From NCBI GenBank assembly GCA_947311845.1, contig CAMZMU010000096.1:16707655-16771654 (forward strand): a stretch of DNA of 64,000 nt. Direction: 5' to 3'. A program made the translations under genes and the position numbers. Below, piece after piece: positions 10,843 through 23,331 of the stretch (the stretch's first letter is position 1; the number at the start of each line of letters is the position of its first letter). A model generated the notes under the pieces. That model saw only the letters and a program-made list of their open reading frames with translations. It had not been told where the DNA came from and did not search any database. This DNA comes from Poa pratensis (taxonomy: Eukaryota; Streptophyta; Magnoliopsida; Poales; Poaceae).

Positions 10843-11288
10843 CTAAGCATAGAAACGGCGCAGCTGCGCAACGTTCCAAGGATTGTGGGAGAGTTCGCCG
10901 GTCTTCGCGTGCTTCAGTCTGTATGCTCCACCACCAATGACCTCGGTGATGATGAAGGGTCCTTCCCATGGAGAAGCAAGTTTATGCACCTTCTTTTGCT
11001 TCAGTCGAAGTACCAAGTCACCCACCTCGAATGACCTGGTACGCAGTCGACGGCTGTGATAGTTGCGTAGATCTTGCTGGTAGACAGTTGTGCGTGCTAG
11101 CGCTGTGTTGCGTGCTTCTTCGAGCAAGTCGACTGCATCTTCGAGTGCTTCATCTGCATCTTCTTCATTGTATGCTTCAACCTTGGTGCGTTGAACCTTA
11201 CGTCTGATGGCAGGATTGCCTCTGCGCCGTAGACCATGAAGAATGGAGTGAATTGTGTTGAGGCGTTGGGTGTTGTGCGTAGGCTCCA
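10843..11288 (-). pseudogene. Integrase C-terminal part of the Tat-like element, split off and frameshifted
   Basis: Encodes the end of the gypsy integrase: a charged helix (EDADEALEDAVDLLEEA) then the C-terminal DNA-binding fold marked by GDLVLRLKQKKVHKL, SPWEGPFIITEV and NPWNVAQLRRFYA, ending at 10843. The first ~100 nt read correctly in another frame (FFMVYGAEAILPSDV), so a single-base frameshift lies near 11175-11190. The rest of the enzyme is at 16535-17490, separated by a 5.2-kb insertion. Confidence 0.88.
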
Positions 11289-14200
11289 TGTAACATCCCA
11301 AATTTTTAAACCAAGAAAAACCTAGTTTTACCAGACCCAAAATTCAGAACCAACAAATTTTTTTTTATAAATATTTTACAACTGATTGTGTTTCCCTTTA
11401 TATTGTTCTGCTTAACCTTGTGTGAAGTGGTTTGACCACTAAATATAAACCTAAGAACTTAACCAAGATAAAAGTATACTAAACTTTGGTGATCATGTTA
11501 TGACAAGGAAAACAATTCCATATATCTTCTGTCACTCCTGTTTTATTCAAATGTCATCAAAAAAATAATTTGGTTTTGGCAACAACCAAATCATCCTTTA
11601 TTGACAAAGTAAAAGTATTTCCAAAATTATGTGTTTCCTAAAATATGGAGATTCATATGTTATCTCCTATCTATTCTTCAACCTTGACCGTTTACAACTG
11701 CTATTTTATAAACTCCTATGTTCACTCCTTTTGGAAACAATAAAAGTGGGAAATATACTACCCATATATTTTAGCAACCCTTTTGAAAAATATCAAATTA
11801 TGGAGTTGAGCTTTTTCAACATCCTAATTGACATGATGATACTTGATCACAAAACCCACCACCTAACTAAGTATTTGATATTTGTTTGAGAACTTATATT
11901 GTTGCTTGTTTGATGTGGCTTGCTGAATGCTTTGATTGTGTGATCATTGTTGTGTGTTGATATGGTTGTGATTGTTTGCTTGTGAGGATAATTCCTCAGG
12001 TGTGCTTGGTACTAAAATAGAACTTACTTGACAACCAATTTTGAAGTATGACTTGAATAAAGACAAACCCCTCAAGTTATTCAACAACAGAACCTTTAGA
12101 TCATGAATTAAAAGACATGGTCTTAATAAATCAATTTCCCTACCGAACTATCTATTCCTTTCAAACAAATGTTTTCTCTATGAAAATAAAACTTATTTGA
12201 AGTTATCATATTTGTCAAAGAAGTTCCAAAAGTTCAAAACCATATTTTATCACTTGCTTCAAAATATAAAAGAAATGTTAATTTAGTTTTTACCAAAAAT
12301 GATTTATAGAAATCCTATGAATAAAAATGGTTCAAAACATTTTATTTTCAAAAACCAATTTTTGTGGAGCTTCCTCATATATATGGGAGGCTACCTGAAT
12401 TTTCTCAAATTTTTGTAAAATGTTTAAGCACCCCAATTAAATCACTGAAACCTACTGGTTTTAAAAAGAAATAAACGAAATAGGAAGAAGGACCTATCTG
12501 TGAGGGAAAACTATTTGTCAAGGGGCGTTTTGCAAAATCTGCATTGACTTCCTGTAGCTCCAACGCCACACGCCGCCGATGCCGTGCTCCCTCGCCGACG
12601 ACGCCGTGCTCTCCCCGGCATGTCGACACCGCCTGGACCCCTCTTCTCTGCGCTGCCCTGCGAAGGCGATAAGAAGCACTCCACTGTCTCCTTGCTCCCC
12701 TGCTCCCTCACTCTCCCCCTCTCCATTCTTTTCTTCCACAGACAAGAACCCCGGCCGAGTTGCCGTCGCGCATCGCCGGCAATGGAGAGCTCCCCGAGCA
12801 AAACCAAGACCGCCAGAAGCTCAGACGCATCGTCCTCTCTATCCCCGTGCTAGGAATCGAAGGTTGGAGCTCGGGATAGCCGTCGCCGTCTTCTTCCCCT
12901 TTTGCTCCGGCCACCGGGATGTCGAGCAAGCTCACGGTGGACTCAGGCCACCTCTCTTCGCCATTTCTGTGCCATCAAGCTCCCCTCATCGCGATCTCTC
13001 TCACGGGCATCTCCTTTTCTTTCCAGAAGCACCGGAGCCGCCGCGTGACCTCGCCGTGCTTCCCCACCGTACCTCGCCGTCGCTGTGTCGAGGAAGAAGA
13101 CGCGGCCCAGTACCGCTTCGCTCGCCTGAGTGGGACGCGAGCTGGGCCACTCCCTGCACCGCACGGCCCAGATCCAGCAGATCCAGCCCGTTGACCTTTT
13201 TTTTTAGGTGGTTTATTCTATTTCTTGTAGATCTATTTCTGGCCCTCTAGTTTAAATCATTTTAAAATAGTTCACATGCAATTTTGGCCAAACCAAAAAT
13301 CACACAAGTAACCTAATGAGTTTGGAGTCATTTCTAACTTACAGATCTGAAAAATATTGATTTGTGTGTCTTTGAAAAATGCTGTGCTATGATTGGTCAC
13401 AATCAGTGTTTTGTCCATAACTTAATTTGTGTTGATCTAAAATTTGTGAATCCAATGGTTTTAGAAAGATCTTCACATTACCTTTCAGTAGAAATTGGTC
13501 TCATGTGTTTTGGATGCTTAGAACAAAAGTTGCATCCATTTCTAGTTTAGGCCAGCAAGCACTTTGTGCATTTTTAATAAATTATGTAAATAACTTTTTG
13601 GATCAAACTCACTTGGAGTAGTTTCTAATAGCAACAGAGAACACAAACCCAAGTTTGCATGGTTGTTTGATTGACAGAACTCCCTAGGTGTAATATTTAG
13701 TAAAAATAATGTTTCTGCCTCTATTTGAAAGAAAATAATTAAAATGGTCTTGTTATTAAAAATATGTTTTATTCTTGCAAATGCTTGTTCTGGTACTATT
13801 GCTTGCTAGTTACTATGGTTAGCATGTTGGCATATGTTAGTACTGTTAGTGAGTGCTATGCTTGTTTAACTTGTTGTTAAATTAGTTTTGTGTGATTACA
13901 TTTTTGATTGTTGGCTAAAATAAATCGTATAGAAAGTAAATAACTCCATATCTCAAGATCTAGGAATCCAAATAAATCAAACTCAAATATTCTGGAAAGC
14001 TTATGAAATTCTTTAACTCACTGAAGTGGTTTCATCTCATTTAGTTTAATATTAAAAATGTGTTATTTAAAATGCCACAGAAGGTTTAGATTCTAAACTT
14101 GTTTGTTTCTGATACTCAAATAGTCCAAATGATGCCAATCCAATTTTGTTAGCTTAGTACTGTGATAACTTAGCTCCCCTAATTTTGGTAGATTTAATTG

Positions 14201-16534
14201 AGCATTATTAAGTAAATGGCATTAGTTTGATTATTAGAAAACCTTTCTGGACTAAAACAATTATAGAAAAATAATGGTTACTCCAAATGAGTTAGGACCA
14301 ATTTTGTTAGATCACATTTAGTCAAGGTTAGTTACCCCTAAAAGGATTTAATTTTTGAATAACATTAACTTGAGTTGTAGCAAAAACTTGATTAATAACT
14401 TACTGGATTAAAACAATTATGTAGGGAGTTTAATAACTCCAAATGAATCAAATCCAAGTGTGTTGTCTTCTACACTTCAGTAGCTTTATGTAGAAATTTA
14501 GTTTGTATTTTTGTGACCAACAGAACCCAAGTTATGTAATTAAACATGCACCACTAATTTCTGCCATATTTAAGACCTAATTAAATATTAGTCAATTCAA
14601 TTAAATTGAGATCAAATTGTGTTGCTTTGTGTGTGCAGTAGCTGTGTGTGATGGTTGAGAGTTGTTGTGATGCTTGATGGAGTAGTTTAGTAATTGTAGG
14701 TATTGCTTGTTCATGTTGATGTCTTCACCTTAACTTGGTGAGATATTTTGAATTACAGAGAACTTTTGTCTGAAATATTTCCTATTTAAATAAAGATGCT
14801 TAACCACAACCTTAACCATATCTTTATAAACATGAGTAGCGTGGTGATTGCCCAACTTGTTTGTTAATGATAGTCTTCCCTCTTGATTGTTGTTTGTTAG
14901 TATTGCTTGATGTTTTGTTGTTAGAGTGTTCTACTGTATGTTAAGTGTGTTCTTTTCTTGTTACGACGCTAGATATAAGCCGTTACCGGAGTGATCGTTG
15001 GAAGGATTTATTGAAGAAGGATCGGAGTTTATTTCCTTGATCAGTGAGAAGAAGTCCAGGAACATTATGCTGAAGCAGGCAAGCTACTTCACTGAGCTTG
15101 CATTTATATACATCTATTTTTAATCTCAGGAGTTGTTCAAAAGTACCAATGATTTTGGAAAAAAAACCTTTTTACAAATACATGAAAACTATTTTGCCAC
15201 CTATGTAGAAGTATAAGGTAGTTATTTAAAACTATAGGATGGGAAAAACAATGTTTCTCAAAACTCCTTTGAAAGTACTTGGAGGAAGGTGAAATGCCGA
15301 AAGGTCGGTATTAAGTTGGAGAATGGTGGTGTTGTTTTTGAAAAAAAAATGCACATTGTGTCCTAGTACTATGACGACCAACCAATACTCTGTGCGACCA
15401 CATTTACCCCATATGGGGCGGGGCGTAGTCATATAATTTGCTCGTGTTAGTACTGGATGCCTCAATAACGAGGATAACCTCGTTCCATGAGGGGATGGTC
15501 TGAGGACCTACCCCCTGACCCGGGTCCTCTAAAGCGAAGGACGCCTAAGGGCTGTTATGATTGAATTGGAGATAGAGGATTTGTAGGCCATTAAAATTCG
15601 CCGGGCAGAACTACGAGTCCTCACACTTAGTTTCTGAGGATTTAAGTGTCGATGGAAAGTGTCGTAGCGGCAGGATCCTATATTAGCATGAGCAAAGGAC
15701 AGGCTATGGCCGGGAACTCAACTTCGCATACCCCTGGTATGGCGGGACGTGGCTGACACGATGAGTGACCGGATGGGTGTGGGAAAAGCGTGCTACCTCT
15801 GCAGAGTGTAAAACTATTCGAATAGCCGAGTCCTCGGATATGGACAGTTGGGAGGCTGTCCTAAGGCCATGTGCAATATTTTATAAAACTTTGAGTTTTG
15901 AAAAGAAAATGAAGTGGAAAAAGGTTGCATACTTGTACCCATGAGTTGGTACAAGGTCGTGGAGTGAAACGGACCATGATTGAGATATGGTCGGAAGAAG
16001 GAGGAGTTTGGCGAAGTAACTAAAATGATGATTTCTTAAAGGAGAGTTATAAACTTCTTCTTACCCCTTTTCGGTAAAAATTTAGAGATGTTTTAAATAA
16101 ATAAAAGTTTTTAAGAAATAAAACTAAAACTAGTGCTCACTCAAGTTGGGGTAGTTTGCGAGTACAATCAAATGTACTCATATTGGTTACGTCCCTGGCT
16201 ATTGTCTTAGCCAGATTTCCAGGAGCCCTTCGTTGAAGAGGAGTTTGGCGGCGTCTATGCAAACTAGGATCTTCATAAGTCAGCTGCCTGTCGGGTGTTG
16301 TTAGGATGGATTAGCTCTACTACCGTAGCTTCCGCTGAATAAAGACGATTGGCCCTTGAAGGCACCTATGTATAATTAGGCCAGTATGGCCATGTTTGTA
16401 AGACTTTAAACTCGGTATTGTATGGATGTAAACTTTGCTATTCAGTTCGGATTATGTGCAACGACAGACTGATCATGGGATCGTTGTGTTAAGCATAATC
16501 GGGTATTTCGGACGGCTAGTCCGGGGTCCCCACA
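11289..16534. mobile_element. Solo LTR or LARD-like insertion splitting the integrase
   Basis: Begins tgtaacatcccaaa and ends ggggtccccaca (TG...CA) between the 5-bp duplications ctcca (11284-11288 and 16535-16539). Its 5,246 bp hold no protein domain, no repeat of its own ends, no primer-binding site and no polypurine tract, so it behaves as one very long LTR. Grass LARD/Sukkula-type LTRs are of this size, so a Sukkula-like solo LTR is my best guess. A GC-rich island at 12540-13190 gives overlapping open frames on both strands that look compositional, not coding. The rest is AT-rich. Confidence 0.8.
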
Positions 16535-17490
16535 CTCCATAGCACAGACGGGAGCTCTTCTACCCAAGCACCCGCAGCCCTTTTGAGTGGGACCAGGAGG
16601 CGCTTCTTGATTCCACTTGTCACAAGCCCATTGGCCTTTTCGACTTGGCCGTTTGATTGCGGGTGCGCCACAGATGCATAATTGAGCGTGATATCTTGCT
16701 CTTTGCAGAAGGATTTGAATTCCTCAGCCGTGAAGTTTGTACCGTTGTCAGTGATGATGCTATTTGGCACACCAAAGCGGTATATGATGGATTTTATGAA
16801 ATTGACTGCTGTAGTGGCAGTCGAACTTGTGATGGGTACTGCTTCAATCCACTTGGTGAACTTGTCGACCGCCACCAGAAGGTGAGTATGCCCTCCATGG
16901 GAGGATTTTTTGAGTGGCCCAACCATATCGAGCCCCCACTGGGCGAAAGGCCAGGCCAATGGTATTGTCTTCAACGCCGATGCGGGTGCGTGCGGCTTTG
17001 TGGCGAATTTTTGGCAGCCGATGCACCTTTTGACTATGTCCTCCGCGTCTTTGAGTGCTGTGGGCCAGTAGAAGCCTGCGCGAAAGGCTTTGGCTACGAG
17101 TGATCGACTGCTGGCGTGATGCCCGCAAGTACCTGCATGAATATCACGAAGGATGGCTTGGCCATCTTCAAATGCTATGCAACGCTGGAACATACCTGAT
17201 ATGCTGCGTTTGTAAAGTTCACCGTTGATGACAGTGTATGCTTTAGATCGTCGAGTGACGCGTCTTGACTCTGTGAAGTCTTCGGGTACCTCGCCGCGGA
17301 GTATGTATGCGAGGAAGGGTTGAGTCCAAGTTGGCTCGATGAGGAGTACCTCGACTGGTGGGTCCTCTGTGCTAGGTGTTTTGCTCTTGGCTGGTGCGGC
17401 TGATGCAGGAGTTGCCGCTTTTTTTGATTGATCTGTGCTCGATGCGCTCGAAGAAGACACCAGGTGGCACTGGTGCTTTGGTCGCACCAA
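16535..17490 (-). pseudogene. Integrase N-terminal and catalytic core of the Tat-like element
   Basis: Contains the HHCC zinc finger (HAGTCGHHAS ... CIGCQKFA) and the catalytic triad in context: first Asp in WGLDMVGPL, second in IITDNGTNF, Glu in SNGQVEKANG. It stops after PSVLWS, where the 5.2-kb insertion enters. The enzyme would join LTR ends to host DNA; split into two parts it cannot work. The N-terminal Ala/Ser/Pro-rich lead belongs to the linker between RNase H and integrase. Confidence 0.9.
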
Positions 17491-18591
17491 TGTTGGCTAA
17501 CTTATCTGCTTCTTCATTGCTCTCACGCCCTATGTGCCGCAACTCGCAGCCTTCGAAGCTGCCCTCCATGATGTTGTACAGGTCACGGTAGGCGATCATG
17601 TTATCTGCGATTGCGTCACAGCCTTCATTGTTTGCTGCACCACCAGATTCGAGTCGCCGTAGATCATCAGTCGAGTGCACCCGAGGGCTTTGGCCATCCT
17701 CATGCCATGGATCAGAGCCTCATATTCTGCTTCGTTATTGGATGGGAACTCGAATCCCATTTGCAGGATGTAGCGGAGCTTGTCGCCTTTTGGTGATATG
17801 AGGATGACACCTGCGCCTTCGTTTTTCTTCGAGCCATCAAAGTACATAGTCCAGGAATTGGACACATCTGGTGCTCCTGGGAGCTGAGCTTCAATCCACT
17901 CGGTGTGGAAGTCAGGTAAAACTTGTGCTTTGATGGCCTTCGGGTAATCATACTTGATGTCTCTTGGTGCTAGCTCGATGAGCCATTTTGCTACTCGCCC
18001 AGTTGCATTGGGGTTTGTGAGGATGTCCCCGATCCCTGAGTGCTGATTACAGTGATCGGGTGCTCGGAGAAGTAATGCGTCAGCTTCCTTGAGGACATGA
18101 ACACGGCGTAGCCAGCTTCTGATAGTGCGGGTACCGCTGCTTTGATGTGGAGAGCACTTCACTCAAGTAATAGACTGGACGTTGTATGCTTTGGGCGTGT
18201 CCCTCCTCCTGCGTTCGACCACTAGAACAGTGCTCACCACCCTGTTAGTTGCAGAGACATATAGGTATAGTGGCTCGCGTTCCCTTGGTGCTACGAGGAT
18301 TGGAGGGCTTGTGAGGACTCGCTTGAGGTCCGTGAAGGCTGCTTCGGCTTCTGGCGTCCACTCGAATTTATCTGCTTTCTTCATCAGTCGATAGAACGGG
18401 AGTGCTTTTTCGCCTAGCTTGCTGATGAATCGACTGAGTGCTGCTACTCTACCCGCCAACTTTTGCACGTCATGGAGCTTTGAAGGCCTTTGCATCGTCA
18501 AGATGGCCTGTATTTTCTCCGGGTCGCCTCGATTCCTCGAGCTGAGACTAGATACCCGAGGAGTTGCCCGGCTGGCACGCCGAACGTGCAC
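17372..18591 (-). pseudogene. RNase H region of the Tat-like polyprotein
   Basis: Two frames carry this part. At 18163-18591 is the reverse-transcriptase connection and first RNase H-like stretch (KLAGRVAALSRFISKLGEKA, PFYRLMKKADKFEWT). At 17596-18162 is a second RNase H fold with WTMYFDGSKKNEGAG, NNEAEYEALIHG and IYGDSNLVVQQ, continuing at 17372-17680 with RHIGRESNEEADKLAN. Having two RNase H domains, the second of archaeal type, is a published mark of Tat elements and supports the lineage call. Frame changes near 17600 and 18165 show it is decayed. Confidence 0.82.
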
Positions 18592-19222
18592 TTCTTCGGG
18601 TTGAGCTTGATGTGGAAGCGTTTGAGGTTTGCGAATGTCTCTCGCAAGTCATCGAGTAGTGTGTTTTCCTCTCTTGTGGTGATGACGATGTCATCTACAT
18701 AGACCTGGACGTTTCGCCCAATTTGCTTCTTGAGGCAATCTTGCATCATGCGCTGGTAGGTTGCGCCTGCGTTCTTGAGCCCGAAAGGCATTGTGGTGTA
18801 GCAGTAGACCCCGAGTGGGGTTATGAACGCCGTTTTCTCTTCATCCTCTTCCTTCATCCTTATCTGGTGGTAACCCGAGTAGCATCCAGGAAGGACAAGC
18901 GAGCGCACCCGGCGGTGGAGTCGACGATCTGGTCGATTCGAGGTAGTGGAAAGTGATCCTTTGGACAACACTTATTGAGTGCTGTAAAATCTACGCACAT
19001 CCGAAGGATATCTGTGTGCTTCTTCTCTACGAGTACGGGGTTGGCCACCCATTGTGATTTCTTGATCTCTCTGATGAATCCTGCTGCGAGTAGCCTGTCG
19101 ACTTCGGCTTCGACTGCAGTTCTTTTTGGGCCGGATATGCGGCGCATTGTTTGCTTGACTGGTTTAGCATCTGGAAGTAGCTGGAGAGAGTGCTCGGCGA
19201 ATTCCCTGGGAATACCTGGCAT
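18498..19222 (-). pseudogene. Reverse transcriptase of the Tat-like element, frameshifted
   Basis: The 5' part (18860-19222) has the primer-grip lead-in AEVDRLLAAGFIREIKKSQW and MCVDFTALNKCCPKDHFPLP. The 3' part in another frame (18498-18971) has SGYHQIRMKEEDEEKTAF, MPFGLKNAGATYQRMM and the active-site YVDD (18690-18701). A frameshift falls around 18860-18900, inside the sequence leading to the SGYHQI motif. This is enough to call a gypsy reverse transcriptase that is no longer translatable as one chain. Confidence 0.9.
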
Positions 19223-19437
19223 GTCTGCTGGACACCATGCAAATATATCCCAGTTCTCACGGAGGAATTCGACGAGCGCGCTTTCCTATGCGATAGGCAG
19301 ACTCGACGAGACATTGACTGTCTTGGTCGGGTCAGTCGGGTGCACCTGATGCGATCTTGTGTCATTGGTGGCATTGAATGCTCTGTCGACTGCCACCTTT
19401 TTGTGTTCTGGCATAAGTGTTCGATCGTTGGAGACCG

Positions 19438-20139
19438 CTAGATCAGCGAGTGTTGCTTCCATGCCAAACATCTCAGAGATTTTGCTGAATTCTCGGTCGC
19501 AAGAGTCAGACTTTTGGAAGTTCCCTTGACTGTGATTACTCCTTTTGGTCCAGGCATCTTCAGCTGGAGGTATGCGTAATGTGGCACCGCCATGAATCGA
19601 GCGAACGTCGGGCGTCCAAGTATAGCATGGTATTGTGACTTCCAGTCGACCACTTCGAACTCAATCGACTCTGTCCTGAAGTGGTGCTTGTCCCCGAACG
19701 TTACGTCGAGTTGTATGGTGCCTTCTGGGCTTATTGCTTTCCCTGGAACGATACCGTGGAAGGTATTTGAAGATCTTGGCAGGTTTTCGACTGACCTGTT
19801 CATTTTGCGGAGCGTATCTGCGAAGATGATGTTTATGCCGCTCCCACCATCCATGAAGACCTTGGACATGGCGTAGCCTCCAATTTGCGCGTCGAGTACC
19901 AGAGCAGAGTGCCCTGGCGAACAACCGATGGAGGGTGGTCCTCTTTGCTGAAGCTTATTGTAGTTTCGGATCCCTTCAAGTATTCTGTTACCGCAGGAGG
20001 TGACATGACCGCCATGTTTACTTGTCGAGTGCGAAGTTTTTGCTCCCTGTTGGAAGGTCGACCTTTCTGTATCATGTACATCTGCCCTTGGGGCGGAGGG
20101 TACTGTGGTTCGTCCACCCGAGGTATTGCTGTATGGCAC
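19438..20139 (-). pseudogene. Aspartic protease region of the Tat-like element
   Basis: The retropepsin-like domain is marked by KVFMDGGSGINIIFADTL, with DGGS in place of the usual DTGS/DSGA, and by the later HAILGRPTFARFMA. The frame ends at 19438, before the reverse transcriptase frame. DGGS is common in Tat proteases, so this need not mean loss of activity. The N-terminal part overlaps another frame of the gag end. Confidence 0.8.
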
Positions 20140-22838
20140 CCGCGAGGTTTCCGCCTGGCAGGCTGTGGTGGTGGAGGTGGTGCCATCAGAACAGGCACGT
20201 TGTTTGGCTGAGGCACGGGTGCAGGTGCTTGTGCGGCTGCTGCCTTTCTGCGATTTACGTAATCAGTCGCCATTTGGTCGAACTCCCTGCAGTTTCTCAT
20301 CGAGTGATTGGATCGCAGTTTTCCGTCGTCCCCCTTGTACAGGTGGAATCTGCAATCAGCGTCCATCTTTTCTTCGAATGATCGCTCAGATTGTGCCCGT
20401 GACTTGCGCCAGTCCTTCCTCTTGTAGCTATCACTGCGTTGGCCGCGTCTCGACTGTCTCGACGATCATCTCGACTGTCCCGTCGATCATCTCGACTGTC
20501 CGTCGATCTTCTGACGCGGTCGCTTCTGTCTGGTCATTGCGGGTGTGAGAACCCAGCCGCCATGAATTCGGGTCTATCGTCGTCGTAGTGACGTTTTGAA
20601 CGTTTGCGCCTTCGGTCGTCTCTGTATGAGTCTCTGCGGCTTCGACTGCCGCTTTCATGATTGTCACGGGGTGAGGACCCGCGTGTGGTGCGCGCCATAT
20701 CTTCTCCATCTGCCCACTCAGTCGCGGTCATCAAGAGGTTAGCCACAGAGGTTGGCTTTTTGCGACCGAGTGCTTCTTTGAGGTCTGCCTGGCGAGTCCC
20801 ATTATGAAAGCATCCATGGCCATGTCTTCTGAAATTACTCCGACTGAGTTGCGTATCTCAGTCCATCGTCTGATGTATGACCTCAACGTTTCGTCTGACG
20901 TTGCACGCAGGCCCGCAGTTCCTCGAACGTTTTTGGGCGCTCACACAGAGGCTCGAAGTTTTTGATGAAGTCATCGCGGAAGTGATCCCACGAGTCGTAC
21001 TTTGATGGAGGTAGGGCCTTGAGCCAGTCGCGGGCTGTGCCTTCGAGCATCAGTCGTATGTATTGCATGGCTGTGGTGTTTGTGCCTCGCTGGCACGCGA
21101 CAGCCAGCCTGTAGTCTTCCAGCCACCCAGAAGGTTCCTGTCGACCCGTGTACTTGGGCTGTTCAGATGTGAGTTTGAACCCTTTGGGCATCCGTGTCTC
21201 GCGGACGCGTCGAGTGAAGCACAGAGCTCCATGTGGCTCAGGCTCTCGATCAGAGTATGAGTCGCTACTGTAAGATCTGCGTGATCTGCTCCTGGACCTG
21301 CGCCTACGCGAGCCGCTTCTTTCCTTCGAGTGGTGGCGGCGACCACTGTGATTATGCTCTTCCCGACGCGCGTCGACTAGGGCACGGTCTCGACTCCCAC
21401 CTGGAGTTTTGGAATTTGGCGTATGGCCTTTGCCGCTAAGGCGAGTGATTTGATCTGCTGGCGATGCAGTTTTGCATTGGGGTCATCAGCTGGAGGTTTG
21501 ATTGCCTCTAGGTACGCTGCAGCGGTGAAGAGGGCACCCGCAGCTGTTTTGGGTACTGGCACTCCTTCGTCGTATGTCATGAAAGAGTTGCCTAAGTTGC
21601 GGGTGAGCGCTGCCCTTTCGTCTGGCGAGAGGTGTGACAACCTTGATCTGGGTCTTGTGTCTGCTCGCCCGGTGGAGCTCAGGGAGAGCTGTCTTCTGCG
21701 CGCACTCGACAAGCTAGCTTGCTTTTTGCGTTCTTCGAGTGTTGCTCTTATCTGCTTCAGTCGAAGTGACTCCTGCCAGTTGAAGTACTGGAAGGTCAAC
21801 ATCTCTTCTTGTGTTGCGTCTGCTGGCATCATTGTGCACTCCTTGATGACTTTATCTGCTTTTGCTGCCATCTCAGCAGTGATTGTGAGAGTTGTGACTC
21901 CGTCCGGCATAGTTACTGTGCACGGGAATTCTGTAGGCCTGCGGCTGGCCGCAGTGTCTGATGTTTCTGCGGCGATGGCGACGTAGACCTGCTGTGGGTC
22001 ACCCGAGGTATGTATGTGTGTCTTCGAGTCCTGTCATGGACTCGACATCGTCATCAAGGCTCATGTCTGAGTCGATATGCCCGTCGAGTGGTCCGTCTGG
22101 ACGGATCTCACAGTTGATGTCTTCATCGCCTATGCTCATCTCGGCGTCGGAGTTGTTATGAATCTCGAGTCGAGGTTGTTGTTGTTGGTGCAGATCTCGG
22201 AGTCGACGTGGTTGTCGATATGAGTTTCGAGGTCGTCGAAGTCGCTGAGGGAGATCCCGCAGTCGAAACTATCCTCGAGTGGGAGATCCAGCTCGGGATC
22301 GTTTGTGCGATATGCTGATTCGGCCTCCTCGCCCTGGAGTTCTTCAATGAGCTCGTGCATCTCTCGTGTGGACATGGTTGTTGCGGACGAACAAGCTTGG
22401 AGGGTCGACGATGGTATGGACACAGTTGAGGGATCCGCAGTCGAAGGAGCCGCAACCGATGGAGCCTCGGGTGCGGAAGTCGCGAGTTGGCGTGGATCCG
22501 TCAAGTCCTGCACACCAAGCTTGTTGACGAAAAAATTGAACGAACCAACGGTTAAACCCAAACCTGACTCGAGATCGGAGAAGGCCTCCTGGAATCCTGG
22601 CGAGTGTGGCTCGAAATCCATCAGAGGATCCGATGCGCTTTTTGCGGGTGAAGCTGGCGTGTTGCCGTTTGTCGAGTGAGCCGGCGAGTTGCCGTGTGCC
22701 GCCTGAGTCGGCGAGTTCTGGTTTGTCGATGCAGCCGGCGAGTTGCCGTTTGTAGATCCGATCGGCGAGTCGCCGTTTTCTGATGGAACCGAAGAAACCG
22801 CGAGTCCAGCACTATTCTTTCCCACAGACGGCGCCAAT
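19833..22838 (-). pseudogene. Gag region of the Tat-like element, several frames
   Basis: An N-terminal low-complexity segment (frame 22136-22936; repeated NSPAxSTNGNSP units near 22650-22780) starts next to the 5' LTR. A helical region (21377-21910, with EEMLTFQYFNWQESLRLKQI) and the retrotransposon gag core follow (20883-21191: WLEDYRLAV, ARDWLKALPPSKYDSW, FRDDFIKNF). A basic Arg/Ser/Asp stretch and a C/H-rich end (DADCRFH ... NHSMRNC) at 19833-20366 complete it. Gag would package the element's RNA. At least three frame changes break it. Short in-frame repeats in the N-terminal part suggest replication slippage. Confidence 0.82.
22821..22836 (-). other. Primer-binding site of the Tat-like element
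   Basis: On the minus strand, two bases after the 5' LTR end, the sequence reads tggcgccgtctgtggg. The tggcgccg start is the usual primer-binding site of Tat/Athila-type plant elements, complementary to a tRNA 3' end. It confirms the minus orientation. Confidence 0.8.
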
Positions 22839-23331
22839 TGACGAGGTGTACCCTCATCAAATCCCATGGTTAAGGACCTAGGGTTGAGATTATGGGGAGA
22901 GAACGTGGTAGTACTGGTAGTTTCGTCGGCTGACAAGCAGAGGCAAAGATTTACCCAGGTTCAGGCCCCTCGGGTGGAGGTAAAGACCCTACTTCCTGCT
23001 TGTCTGTTATTGATCGTGAGATTATGAGGTTACAAGGTGGCTCCGGCGAGATGACGATCTCGCAAGAGCTTTGGTGGTTCGAGTATGGCTTGGTCCCAGA
23101 TCGGTACCCCTCCCAGCCTTTAAATAGGCTGGGTCTCGGGAGTTTGTAACCGACCTAGTTTACACGTAAGGAAAGTCTAAACCGACTATGCCTATATCTA
23201 ATCTTGGTAGGTACTCCATCTTCTTGGGCCTCTTGTCTTGGGCTTCGAATAGGCTCTTTGATATTGGGCCTTAGTCGTTACGTGCACCAGGTACCCTCAT
23301 GATAGGGTACCCGAGATGTATACCCATGTCA
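22839..23331 (-). repeat. 5' LTR of the Tat-like element
   Basis: 493 bp, starting tgacgaggtg and ending cccatgtca on the plus strand, followed at 23332 by the duplicated gacgc. Confidence 0.93.

Larger units (their letters stand above)
1685..23331 (-). mobile_element. Tat-like Ty3/gypsy LTR retrotransposon with two nested insertions
   Basis: Near-identical LTRs (494 and 493 bp, TG...CA) sit at 1685-2178 and 22839-23331, bounded by the 5-bp duplication gacgc (1680-1684 and 23332-23336). On the minus strand the order is 5' LTR, primer-binding site, gag, protease, reverse transcriptase, RNase H, integrase, a long 3' region, 3' LTR. Two insertions with their own TSDs (4762-7683 and 11289-16534) are nested inside; removing them leaves about 13.5 kb. 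The long region between integrase and 3' LTR with genes in antisense orientation is a known trait of grass Tat elements such as Grande and RIRE2. By eye the LTRs differ at about a dozen substitutions plus small indels. At 1.3e-8 per site per year that suggests roughly one million years. Coding frames are broken, so this copy is not autonomous. Confidence 0.93.

Noticed and set aside
12579..13250. Overlapping long open frames on both strands in a GC-rich island
   Set aside because: Several frames are open at once with Pro/Arg/Ser-rich translations and no domain. The island lies inside a TSD-bounded LTR-like insertion, so composition explains it.
16657..17103. Plus-strand 148-residue frame
   Set aside because: Shadow of the integrase coding strand, whose motifs are on the minus strand.
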